Assembly (NCBI GenBank): GCA_902491215.1
Contig: CABUGV010000058.1
Location: 1-14,568, forward strand
DNA: 14,568 nt
Source: 43-108 sp001915545
GTDB taxonomy: Bacteria > Bacteroidota > Bacteroidia > Bacteroidales > Bacteroidaceae
Direction: 5' to 3'
The notes under the pieces were generated by a model that saw only the letters and a program-made list of their open reading frames with translations, had not been told where the DNA came from and searched no databases. Within the stretch, counting starts at the first letter, position 1, and each line of letters starts with the position of its first letter. Below are positions 7,510-14,450 of the stretch, piece by piece. The position numbers and the translations under genes are program-made.

Positions 7510-8313
7510 ATGCATACAAGAGAAGAAAAATTGGAGGCATTCGGACGTCTTCTTGATGTTCTGGATGAATTGCGTGAGAAATGCCCATGGGACCGCAAAC
7601 AGACAAATGAGAGTCTTCGCCCCAACACCATAGAAGAAACATACGAACTATGTGATGCGCTGATGAAGAATGATGAAGCCAATATATGCAAGGAGCTCGG
7701 TGACGTTTTGCTTCATGTATGTTTCTACGCAAAGATTGGCAGTGAAAAGAATGAATTTGACATCGCCGACGTCTGCAATAAGTTGTGCGACAAACTGATC
7801 TACAGACATCCGCATGTGTATGGCGAGGCAAAAGCTGAAACGGCAGGTCAGGTGGTGCAGTCGTGGGAACAGCTGAAGTTGAAGGAAAAAGACGGCAACA
7901 AGACTGTGCTCAGCGGTGTACCAGATGCTTTGCCTTCGTTGATCAAGGCTTATCGCATTCAGGATAAGGCGCGCAATGTAGGCTTCGATTGGGAAGAGCG
8001 TGAGCAGGTTTGGGACAAGGTTAAGGAGGAAATCGGCGAATTTCAGAGCGAAGTCGCAAATATGGACAAGGAAAAAGCCACTGACGAGTTCGGTGATGTA
8101 ATGTTCAGTCTGATAAACGCGGCACGCCTGTATCACATAAATCCAGATAATGCACTCGAAAGAACCAATCAGAAATTCATTCGCCGCTTCAATTACGTAG
8201 AGCAGCATACGATTAAACAAGGAAAGAATATGCAGGAGATGTCGCTTGACGAGCTTGATGCTCTCTGGAACGAGGCGAAAGCTTCAGAGAAATCTGCCGG
8301 TGCCGGTGAATAA
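7510..8313 (+). CDS. mazG: Nucleoside triphosphate pyrophosphohydrolase MazG
   Basis: A cytoplasmic house-cleaning enzyme that hydrolyses NTPs/dNTPs to the monophosphate and pyrophosphate. The 267-aa length is that of classical two-domain MazG (E. coli about 263). The N-terminal domain has CPWDRKQTNESLRPNTIEETYEL, with the EExxE metal motif at Glu42, Glu43 and Glu46, and KELGD with Glu62 and Asp65. KLIYRHPHVYG is also characteristic. The C-terminal domain repeats the motif: EEIGEF (Glu173, Glu174, Glu177) and DEFGD (Glu193, Asp196). Both metal sites look intact. I chose ATG 7510 over GTG 7489 because homology begins at MHTREEKLEAF and the promoter lies at 7479-7486. The gene is divergent from the beta-helix gene and apparently monocistronic. 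No toxin-antitoxin pair (mazEF) is nearby. Confidence 0.96.
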   Translation: MHTREEKLEAFGRLLDVLDELREKCPWDRKQTNESLRPNTIEETYELCDALMKNDEANICKELGDVLLHVCFYAKIGSEKNEFDIADVCNKLCDKLIYRHPHVYGEAKAETAGQVVQSWEQLKLKEKDGNKTVLSGVPDALPSLIKAYRIQDKARNVGFDWEEREQVWDKVKEEIGEFQSEVANMDKEKATDEFGDVMFSLINAARLYHINPDNALERTNQKFIRRFNYVEQHTIKQGKNMQEMSLDELDALWNEAKASEKSAGAGE

Positions 8314-8403
8314 TAAACCTGCATTTGTGTAAGGTTCAACTGCTTTTTCCTCTTCACTTTGTTTTTTAATGTCGCATTTGTGCAGGATTCTTAATTAAAT
8401 TGC

Positions 8404-8411
8404 TACATTTG
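8404..8411 (+). promoter_or_regulatory. Bacteroidetes -7 promoter element for the acidic protein gene
   Basis: TACATTTG fits TAnnTTTG exactly and lies 22 bases before the ATG at 8434, leaving a very short leader. A TTTG at 8377-8380 could be the -33 element, but its 23-base spacing is longer than the usual 19 or so. Confidence 0.55.
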
Positions 8412-8433
8412 CCGAACAAAAAGAATTCAAAAT

Positions 8434-8886
8434 ATGAAGCTAAACTCAAGATCATCTGAAATGGTAGGCAAAATCATTGCCTCTGCCTTGGACAAATTCA
8501 GAGTCCGCGAAAACAACGATGCAGTCACAGACATACATATTCAGGCTACATCGGATAGCGGTGAATTGAGAATTTATGACGATGACGATAATCTGTTGTC
8601 CTGTGGAGTTGTAGAAGAATGGATTGACTACAATGATGATGATTTCGATGATGAGACAGCGCAAATCCTCAAAAAGAAGATTTCATCAATGTATGCCGAG
8701 GACAAGTCTCTGCAGGACTTGAAGATTCTGAAGCCTTATTCCTTTGTACTTATTGATGACAAAAAGGAGACGATTGCTGATTTGTACATCGTAGATGATG
8801 ATACAGTCATTGTTGACGATGAACTTCTCAAAGGTTTGGATGAAGAGTTGGATGACTTTATAAAGGGACTTTTGGACGAGAAATAA
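8434..8886 (+). CDS. Highly acidic cytoplasmic protein of unknown function
   Basis: I do not recognise the family. The 150-aa protein has no signal peptide or membrane segment. It is rich in Asp and Glu, in clusters such as YDDDDN, YNDDDFDDE, VDDDTVIVDDE and LDEELDDF. The first 30 residues (SEMVGKIIASALDKFRVREN) look like an amphipathic helix. The middle alternates strand-like stretches (TDIHIQAT, ELRIYDD, FVLIDDKKETIADLYIVDDD), suggesting a compact alpha/beta fold ending in an acidic helix. It follows mazG by 120 bases with its own promoter-like element and is closed by a terminator, so it is probably transcribed alone. An acidic helper or nucleic-acid-mimicking protein is conceivable, but nothing in the sequence proves it. 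Confidence 0.85.
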   Translation: MKLNSRSSEMVGKIIASALDKFRVRENNDAVTDIHIQATSDSGELRIYDDDDNLLSCGVVEEWIDYNDDDFDDETAQILKKKISSMYAEDKSLQDLKILKPYSFVLIDDKKETIADLYIVDDDTVIVDDELLKGLDEELDDFIKGLLDEK

Positions 8887-8926
8887 GAAAGTCTGATTAA
8901 GAAACATTTTAGTAGTATTGAGATAT

Positions 8927-8970
8927 AAAGCGAAGGTTGTGCATTTATATATGCCGGCTTTCGCTTTTTT
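8927..8970 (+). terminator. Rho-independent terminator after the acidic protein gene
   Basis: The stem pairs AAAGCGAA (8927-8934) with TTCGCTTT (8960-8967). It is extended inward by further G-C and G-U pairs and followed by a run of six T (8965-8970). It ends the plus-strand transcript ahead of the convergent minus-strand gene. Confidence 0.8.
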
Positions 8971-8982
8971 GTATGCCGATAC

Positions 8983-9020
8983 AAAAAAAACGGTTGCCGC
9001 AAATGATGATGCGACAACCG
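8983..9020 (-). terminator. Rho-independent terminator for the Spy/CpxP-like gene
   Basis: Read on the minus strand, CGGTTGTCGCA pairs with TGCGGCAACCG (10 Watson-Crick pairs and one G-U) around an eight-base loop, followed by eight T (plus-strand A8, 8983-8990). It lies 29 bases beyond the stop of the 9049-9576 gene. Confidence 0.88.
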
Positions 9021-9048
9021 AAAGCTGTGTAAAGATGTATAGTGGACC

Positions 9049-9576
9049 TTAGAAGTCTTCACCGCCACCGAAACCGCCCATAGGTCCTCCGAATCCGCTG
9101 TTGCGGTTTGGACGATTTCTGTTCATGTTTGTGCGGTTATTAGGCATTCCACGTTTAGAAACGAATACACGTGCACACTGAGATGGTGTAAGTATTTCCT
9201 TGAATTTTGCGTAGTATGTTTTATCAAGTTCAAGCTGAGCCTGTTCGTTTGCGAAGTATGCGTCTATATATTTCTGTGCTTCTTCGTCTGAGAGTTTTTT
9301 GAAATTAGGAGCCTTGTCTGAGTCGTCAACTTTCTTGTCGCCGTTAAGATCTCTTGTTATGTTCATCTTTTCGGTCTGATAATTCTTGTAAAGCTCTATG
9401 AATTTTGTTTCTGCATCGTCTTTAAGATTCATAGACTTGGCAAGGTTTTCAGCCATACGTTCTACCATCTTTTCAGGATTGAAGTTTCCGCGTGGATTGT
9501 TTTGTGCTGATACTGGCATAGTTGCAAAAAGTGCTATTGCAAATGCTGATAAAATTTTTTTGATCATAATCTTCAT
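9049..9576 (-). CDS. Spy/CpxP-like periplasmic protein with an EF-hand-like loop and Gly/Asn-rich tail
   Basis: A small exported helical protein of 175 aa. Residues 1-24 are a signal peptide (IKKILSAFAIALFATMPVSAQ). Residues 32-140 are amphipathic helices in the pattern of Bacteroidetes Spy/CpxP-like or LTxxQ-type proteins: NFNPEKMVERMAENLAKSMN, DDAETKFIELYKNY, then YYAKFKEILTPSQCARVF, where LTPSQ is the family's LTxxQ-type motif. Within it, residues 76-87 read DLNGDKKVDDSD, with Asp/Asn at positions 1, 3, 5, 9 and 12 as in EF-hand or dockerin calcium loops. Residues 144-175 form an Asn/Arg-rich then Gly-rich tail (GFGGPMGGFGGGEDF). A second Met at residue 4 could also be the start. The likely role, inferred from the family, is a periplasmic chaperone or envelope-stress sensor. 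It has its own terminator. Confidence 0.82.
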   Translation of the reverse strand: MKIMIKKILSAFAIALFATMPVSAQNNPRGNFNPEKMVERMAENLAKSMNLKDDAETKFIELYKNYQTEKMNITRDLNGDKKVDDSDKAPNFKKLSDEEAQKYIDAYFANEQAQLELDKTYYAKFKEILTPSQCARVFVSKRGMPNNRTNMNRNRPNRNSGFGGPMGGFGGGEDF

Positions 9577-9687
9577 CTTTTAAATTGGTTATGCTTTTGA
9601 CCTTAGCTTTGAAGTATGGTTTAAACAGCTGGTATGAAGAATAAAACTGTATTTGCAATATTTAACCTTTTGTGAGTGTATACAAAA

Positions 9688-9725
9688 AAGGTGCGGAATA
9701 CCATTTGTCTGATATTCCGCACCTT
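9688..9725 (-). terminator. Rho-independent terminator for uxaB
   Basis: A perfect 13-bp inverted repeat, AAGGTGCGGAATA (9688-9700) and TATTCCGCACCTT (9713-9725), with a 12-base loop. On the minus strand the stem runs straight into TTTTTT (two of these T in the stem), then GTATAC. It lies just past the uxaB stop. Confidence 0.9.
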
Positions 9726-9745
9726 GTAGTTGTTATATATGCTTG

Positions 9746-11215
9746 TTAAAGTATAGTCTTTACAGCTTCCAGCATTCCTTTCGACAGAATTCTGTCAATG
9801 AAATCTTGTACCATGTCTGTAAGACCAGGAATCTGGTTTAGATCAGATTTCCAGATGTTCTCAGCTCCCAGCACACCTTCTGTGACTTTTCTGGTGTCGC
9901 CTGTCTGCCACAAATTCTGGAGAAGTTCCATAATTTCAGGTGCATCGTTCGGAGTTATATCTGCACCGTCGAAACGCTTTCCACCGCGGTAGTAAACAAT
10001 TATTGCTGCAAGTCCAAAAACAAGTCCTTGAGGCAATTTGCCGTTTCGTTCAAGGTAAGTTTTGAGGCCAGGGAGATCACGTGTTTCATATTTAGGGAAT
10101 GAATTGAGCATGATGCTTGTTACCTGATGGTCGACGTATGGATTATTGAATCTTTCGAGCACGTCTGATGCAAATTTCTGAAGCTCAGTCATTGGAAGGT
10201 TCAAAGTCTGCATGAGTTCTTCAAACTGCACCTTATGTATATATTTTCCTATCACAGGATGGTTGCATGCATCACGGACAATATTTATGCCTGAAAGGTA
10301 TGCCACCGGTGAGAGTACGGTATGAGGTCCGTTGAGCAATGTCACCTTTCTTTCATGATAAGGCTTTTCGGATGGGGCTATCAGTACGTTAAGACCAGCT
10401 TTTTCTGCAGGGAACTCTTTCTTGAGAGCAGAGATTGACATGTTTTCTGGTTTCTCGATCACCCAGAGATGGAATGCTTCGCCTTGTACGACCATGTTGT
10501 CGGCATAGCATATTCTTTTCTGAATGCTGTCGATGTCCTTACGAGGGAATCCAGGCACGATTCTGTCAACGAGTGTAGCGCATACGTAGCATGAAGAAGT
10601 GAACCATGCCTTGAATTTTTCGTAGTCTTTACCGAGATCCTCTTTCCACAAATCTATATATTGGTAAATACATTCTTTCAAATGATGTCCGTTGAGGAAA
10701 ATAAGCTCGCACGGCATAATGATAAGTCCTTTGCTTCTGTCGCCCTTGAATGTCTTGAAGCGTCTGTAGAGAAGCTGAGTCAGCTTGCCTGGATAAGAAG
10801 AAGCAGGAGCGTCGGTAAGACGGCACTGAGGGTCGAAAGTGATGCCGGCCTCAGTTGTGTTGCTTATGACAAAGCGCATCTCCGGTTGGTCTGCAAGAGC
10901 CATAAATGCAGAATTCTGTGTATATGGATTGAGAGCTCTGCTGATGCAGTCGATTCGTGTTATAGAATTTACAGGTTTTCCATCCAGACGTCCCTGAAGG
11001 TTTACGTGGTAAAGACAGTCTTGACCGTTGAGCATGTCGACCATACCCTTCTCTATCGGCTGTACGACAACAACGCTTGAATTGAAATCGGTCTTCTGAT
11101 TCATGTTGTAGATAATCCAATCTACGAAACATCTTAGAAAATTACCTTCGCCAAACTGTATAATCCTTTCTGGCGCAATGCTTTTAGGAGCTGTCTGTTT
11201 GTTTAGATTTTTCAT
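9746..11215 (-). CDS. uxaB: Tagaturonate reductase (altronate oxidoreductase)
   Basis: A cytoplasmic NAD-dependent oxidoreductase of the long-chain polyol-specific dehydrogenase family. It reduces D-tagaturonate to D-altronate, the second step of galacturonate catabolism after UxaC. The 489-aa length fits (E. coli UxaB about 483). The N-terminal Rossmann motif IIQFGEGNFLR (residues 18-28) binds the nucleotide. SRALNPY and FVISNTTEAGI match UxaB rather than the fructuronate reductase UxuB. The family catalytic motif K-x4-N-x2-H is present as KVTLLNGPH, with Lys290, Asn295 and His298. No frame problem is visible. The other pathway genes (uxaC, uxaA, kdgK, kdgA) are not in the window. The gene has a consensus promoter at 11265-11295 overlapped by an inverted repeat, and diverges from the GH5-GH43 gene. 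Confidence 0.95.
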   Translation of the reverse strand: MKNLNKQTAPKSIAPERIIQFGEGNFLRCFVDWIIYNMNQKTDFNSSVVVVQPIEKGMVDMLNGQDCLYHVNLQGRLDGKPVNSITRIDCISRALNPYTQNSAFMALADQPEMRFVISNTTEAGITFDPQCRLTDAPASSYPGKLTQLLYRRFKTFKGDRSKGLIIMPCELIFLNGHHLKECIYQYIDLWKEDLGKDYEKFKAWFTSSCYVCATLVDRIVPGFPRKDIDSIQKRICYADNMVVQGEAFHLWVIEKPENMSISALKKEFPAEKAGLNVLIAPSEKPYHERKVTLLNGPHTVLSPVAYLSGINIVRDACNHPVIGKYIHKVQFEELMQTLNLPMTELQKFASDVLERFNNPYVDHQVTSIMLNSFPKYETRDLPGLKTYLERNGKLPQGLVFGLAAIIVYYRGGKRFDGADITPNDAPEIMELLQNLWQTGDTRKVTEGVLGAENIWKSDLNQIPGLTDMVQDFIDRILSKGMLEAVKTIL

Positions 11216-11246
11216 ATTCTTAGAATTTTTGGAGCAAATAAATTGA

Positions 11247-11269
11247 TTTTGTTATAAGTCATAACAAAA
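11247..11269. promoter_or_regulatory. Palindromic operator candidate in the uxaB / GH5-GH43 divergent gap
   Basis: A perfect inverted repeat: TTTTGTTAT (11247-11255), five-base spacer AAGTC, ATAACAAAA (11261-11269). Its right half overlaps the uxaB -7 element and its left half lies at and just after the expected uxaB start point, so a bound regulator would block uxaB transcription. It could also act on the divergent GH5-GH43 gene, whose start is 74 bases away. There is no T-run after it in either direction and it lies before both genes, so a terminator is unlikely. Confidence 0.65.
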
Positions 11270-11295
11270 ATATATATTTATGATAATACGGCAAA
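11265..11295 (-). promoter_or_regulatory. Consensus Bacteroidetes promoter of uxaB
   Basis: On the minus strand, TTTG (plus 11292-11295) is followed after exactly 19 bases by TATTTTTG (plus 11265-11272). This is the full TTTG-N19-TAnnTTTG arrangement of the Bacteroidetes primary sigma factor. The start point would be near 11258, giving a leader of about 43 bases before the ATG at 11215. Confidence 0.75.
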
Positions 11296-11342
11296 GCTTT
11301 TTTCTTAACTTCGTATCGTACTAATGCTAATATGAAAAACAG

Positions 11343-14096
11343 ATGGAGTTAAGACGAATACTATTTTCAGGCGCGACACTGTGTTTATCGGCGTTCGGTT
11401 TTCTCGCCAGTGCACAGGACTGCATTCTTCCTTCACTGCGCGTGGATGGAAGATATCTTAAAGATACACACGGAAATATCGTGAATCTGCATGGAGTTAT
11501 GGATACTCCTAATCCGTATTTCAACAATTATCGATGGGGCAACAGATGCGATGATTCTACTGTAGATGACTGTCTGGACTATTTCGACAAGATATTTGAT
11601 GCAGTGACAGACTCGACACAAGGTGCATGGTGCAATATATTCAGATTGCATCTTGATCCTTGTTGGACAAATGATCCAAAGAAACCTATGACGGGCAAGG
11701 ACCGAGGTGAGGCAAATATTAGCAGATACAGCCGTGCAAGATTGGAACACTATATGCAGAGCTTGTATTTCCCTATGGCAAAATCGGCGATGTTTCACGG
11801 TTTGTATGTTGTCATGCGTCCGCCTGGCGTATGCCCCGAAACAATACAGGTAGGCGACGAATACCAGAAGTATCTTATTGATGTATGGGATATGGTATCT
11901 TCCGATGATTCCATAAAGAAGTATTGCGGACAGATTTCCTTGGAGCTGGCAAATGAACCTATCAGATGTCTTGATTCAGAAGGCAAAGATTCGCCTGCCG
12001 CTCTGCATGACTTTTTCCAGCCAATAGTTGACAAAATTCGTGCAAATGGCTATACCGGTGTTCTGTGGATTCCGGGAACAGGTTACCAATCTCGTTATGA
12101 AAGTTTTGCTACGCATCCTATTGAAGGATACAACATCGGTTATGCCGTACATACTTATCCTGGATGGTATGGTGCAGACGACAAGCATTGCAATGAAGAA
12201 GATTTTATAAAGCAATGGGGAAAGCAGGTGCCTGTGGTTGACAGCAACCCTATCCTTATTTCTGAAACGGACTGGAGTCCTGTGAAAAGCACGGGGCCAG
12301 ACGGAAAGACAAGAAATTTCGGTACGTGGGGAACTGCCAGTACGTCTAAATGGGGCAAGGCTTTCAAGGCTGTGCTCGACCATTACGGAAACATCAGCGT
12401 GACGCTTACTGGTGTTGCTGATTACATAGACATTGATACATTTCTTGTACATAAGAAAGTTGTTCCAGCATTTGGAGGTGACCCCGAGTGTTGTGCCAAG
12501 GCCTGCTTTGACTGGTATGCAGATTATGCCAAAGTGAACCGCCCTCAACCTGATTTCAAGTACAGACGTACGGCAGACAATGGCGACGGCACTTTCACAA
12601 ATCCTCTCATTAATGCAGATTTCCCAGATCCAGACATAATCCGTGTAGGCGACACATACTATATGGTCAGCACAACCATGTTCTATTTTCCTGGAGCTAC
12701 AATACTGAAGTCGAAGGACCTCGTGAACTGGGCATACTGCAGCAATCCGCTGAAGCAGATAAGCAATTCTGATCCTTTCAATCTTGTTGGCGAATACAAT
12801 CACTATTCAAAAGGACAGTGGGCTGCAAGTCTCAAATATCATAATGGAAAATTTTATCTTCATTTTGTGGCGTTCAGCAAGGACAAGTTTAATGACGGAG
12901 GCGATTTCCTTCTCACGACAGATGATCCTGCCAAGGAGTGGACCATGCAAAAGCTCGATGGTTTCTATTATGATTCCGGATTGCTTTTTGACGGTGATGA
13001 AACATATATAGCGCACGGCATAGGCGACATCTTCATTACACAGCTTGACGATAATTTCAAGGCCATAAAGACAGAAAAGGTCATTTCTGTAGGCAATGGA
13101 TGCGAGGGTAGCCACATGTACCACATCGGTGACTATTACTACATCTATGCGACATACGGAGGAACAGAAGGCAGTCAGACCATATTCCGCTCGAAGTCAC
13201 CTTTCGGACCTTACGAAGAACATGAAGGACGCATATTTGAAAAACAACATATACATCAGGGCGGACTAGTCGAAACGCAAACCGGCGAGTGGTGGACAAT
13301 ATTGTTCAAGGATGCCGGAAGCGTGGGACGTATCCCCTACCTCGAACCTGTCAAATGGGTTGACGGATGGCCTGTCTTGGGCAATGAAGGTATAGATGTG
13401 AGTCGTGGCGGTGCCAAATATAAGAAGCCTGATGTTGGCTGTGCTTATCCGAAGGCCTATCTTCCTACAAACGATGATTTCAATGACAAGGTTTTGGGTA
13501 TGCAGTGGCAGTGGAATCACAATCCTGATTCTTCCAGCTGGTCATTGACAGAGAATCCAGGACATCTGAGATTGTACACAGCATCGGTCACAGATAAGTT
13601 TGAGCAAGCACGCAATACGTTGACACAGCGCATCCATGGTTTTTATTCTGAAGGAACTGATGCGGCTGATTGTCCGGATTCATACGCCACTGTATGTCTT
13701 GATATTTCAAAAATGAAAAACGGCGATGTATGCGGTTTGTCTGTATTTCAAGATCCTTATGCTTTCATAGGCATAAAAAAGATCGGTGGAAAAAAACGTC
13801 TGTATTATTACAGAAGTGCATACGAGAACCACAAAACAACAATTCCACATGTAGATTATCTTGGTGAACCGATAAAGGGCAAACGCATCTATCTGCGCTC
13901 GAAAGTCAATCTAGCCACAAACAAGGTGAATTTCTATTACAGCCTTGATGGAAAAGAGTACGTGCCTTTCGGCGAAGAATCCAAGATGAGATTTACTCTC
14001 AAGATTTTTACAGGCAACAGATTCTGCATTTTCAATTATGCCACAAAGAAAACCGGCGGATATGTAGATGTAGATTGGTTCAGTACGGAACTCTGA
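11343..14096 (+). CDS. Secreted bimodular glycoside hydrolase, GH5 plus GH43 with beta-sandwich C-terminus
   Basis: An exported two-enzyme polypeptide of 917 aa. Residues 1-25 are a signal peptide ending ASAQ. Residues 30-395 are a GH5 (endoglucanase/xylanase/mannanase clan) barrel: the acid/base is Glu205 in LELANEP, the nucleophile Glu308 in ISETDW, with His270-Thr-Tyr272. Residues 410-690 are a GH43 five-blade propeller: Asp429 in DFPDPDIIR as general base, Asp544 in YYDSGLLF and Glu588 in NGCEGSHMY. Residues 700-917 are a concanavalin-like sandwich of the kind found in GH43 beta-xylosidases/arabinofuranosidases. All catalytic residues appear intact. The likely job is an endo-cut of a hemicellulose backbone combined with removal of xylose or arabinose; the exact substrate is not readable. 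There is no sorting tail and no lipobox. ATG 11343 is the only in-frame start. The gene diverges from uxaB. Confidence 0.93.
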   Translation: MELRRILFSGATLCLSAFGFLASAQDCILPSLRVDGRYLKDTHGNIVNLHGVMDTPNPYFNNYRWGNRCDDSTVDDCLDYFDKIFDAVTDSTQGAWCNIFRLHLDPCWTNDPKKPMTGKDRGEANISRYSRARLEHYMQSLYFPMAKSAMFHGLYVVMRPPGVCPETIQVGDEYQKYLIDVWDMVSSDDSIKKYCGQISLELANEPIRCLDSEGKDSPAALHDFFQPIVDKIRANGYTGVLWIPGTGYQSRYESFATHPIEGYNIGYAVHTYPGWYGADDKHCNEEDFIKQWGKQVPVVDSNPILISETDWSPVKSTGPDGKTRNFGTWGTASTSKWGKAFKAVLDHYGNISVTLTGVADYIDIDTFLVHKKVVPAFGGDPECCAKACFDWYADYAKVNRPQPDFKYRRTADNGDGTFTNPLINADFPDPDIIRVGDTYYMVSTTMFYFPGATILKSKDLVNWAYCSNPLKQISNSDPFNLVGEYNHYSKGQWAASLKYHNGKFYLHFVAFSKDKFNDGGDFLLTTDDPAKEWTMQKLDGFYYDSGLLFDGDETYIAHGIGDIFITQLDDNFKAIKTEKVISVGNGCEGSHMYHIGDYYYIYATYGGTEGSQTIFRSKSPFGPYEEHEGRIFEKQHIHQGGLVETQTGEWWTILFKDAGSVGRIPYLEPVKWVDGWPVLGNEGIDVSRGGAKYKKPDVGCAYPKAYLPTNDDFNDKVLGMQWQWNHNPDSSSWSLTENPGHLRLYTASVTDKFEQARNTLTQRIHGFYSEGTDAADCPDSYATVCLDISKMKNGDVCGLSVFQDPYAFIGIKKIGGKKRLYYYRSAYENHKTTIPHVDYLGEPIKGKRIYLRSKVNLATNKVNFYYSLDGKEYVPFGEESKMRFTLKIFTGNRFCIFNYATKKTGGYVDVDWFSTEL

Positions 14097-14107
14097 TAAC
14101 TTATTTT

Positions 14108-14152
14108 GGCAAGCATGGCCGGACTTGTTTTTTATATACGGCCATGTTTGCC
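14108..14152 (+). terminator. Strong hairpin after the GH5-GH43 gene
   Basis: GGCAAGCATGGCCG (14108-14121) pairs with CGGCCATGTTTGCC (14139-14152): 14 pairs including one G-U, with a 17-base T-rich loop. It lies 11 bases after the stop codon. There is no T-run after the stem, so it is not a textbook intrinsic terminator. It may act as a terminator without a U-tract or protect the mRNA 3' end. Confidence 0.55.
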
Positions 14153-14198
14153 CTATGTAGGGATTTTGACGAGTCTGATATAATATTCCTCTAAAAAT

Positions 14199-14450
14199 AT
14201 GAAATATTTACCGTTATTGCTTGTTTGTTGCCTGATGTGTTCATGCAGGGTAAAAAATATGATGACTTACAAAAATGGCTATATACTGAATAAGGACAGC
14301 GAGACTGTAGGTTATTATTCCAACGGTTATGTTCTTGATAAAAACAAAAATATAGACGGATATTATTCCAATGGCTATATTTTAGATAAAGAACGTAATG
14401 TCATAGGACATTATGCTAACGGATATGTATATTTTCAAAATGAAAAATAA
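14199..14450 (+). CDS. Small lipoprotein made of a 16-residue tandem repeat
   Basis: An 83-aa exported protein. The N-terminus MKYLPLLLVCCLMCSC is a lipoprotein-like signal; Cys16 (after Cys-Ser) or Cys14 could be the lipidated residue. The rest is a tandem repeat with an exact 16-residue period starting at Asn26, Asn42, Asn58 and Asn74: NGYILNKDSETVGYYS, NGYVLDKNKNIDGYYS, NGYILDKERNVIGHYA, then a partial NGYVYFQ. The beta-strand/turn pattern with conserved Gly-Tyr suggests a small closed beta structure. I recall repeat proteins called four-fold beta flowers with a similar look, but that assignment is tentative. Function unknown. It lies after the GH5-GH43 hairpin with a gap of about 46 bases and may be transcribed separately; I found no clear TAnnTTTG element before it. 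Confidence 0.82.
   Translation: MKYLPLLLVCCLMCSCRVKNMMTYKNGYILNKDSETVGYYSNGYVLDKNKNIDGYYSNGYILDKERNVIGHYANGYVYFQNEK
14274..14438 (+). repeat. 48-base coding tandem repeat, about 3.5 units
   Basis: Units begin at 14274, 14322, 14370 and 14418 (partial), each 48 bases and in frame. They encode the NGY-x-L-[ND]-K-x5-[GD]-x-Y repeat of the small lipoprotein. The units have diverged at the DNA level while the Asn-Gly-Tyr core and Tyr positions are kept, which points to an old, selected protein repeat rather than a recent expansion. Confidence 0.8.

Noticed and set aside
7510..8313. MazG as part of a mazEF-type toxin-antitoxin or a defence module
   Set aside because: No mazE/mazF-like genes, nuclease or other defence genes flank it. 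The protein is a standard full-length two-domain housekeeping MazG.
8316..8385. GCATTTGTG repeated at 8321 and 8374, with CCTGCA/TGCAGG at the ends
   Set aside because: Short and imperfect. The direct repeat may just be overlapping promoter-like CATTTG sequence, and the inverted pair has a long unpaired interior.
11332..11352. A six-codon frame (MKNRWS) overlapping the GH5-GH43 start, as a possible leader peptide or frameshifted native start
   Set aside because: Too short to judge, and the 11343 frame already gives a complete signal peptide.
14151..14162. Palindrome CCCTA-TG-TAGGG before the small lipoprotein gene
   Set aside because: Only 5 bp per arm with a two-base centre and no promoter element to anchor it.
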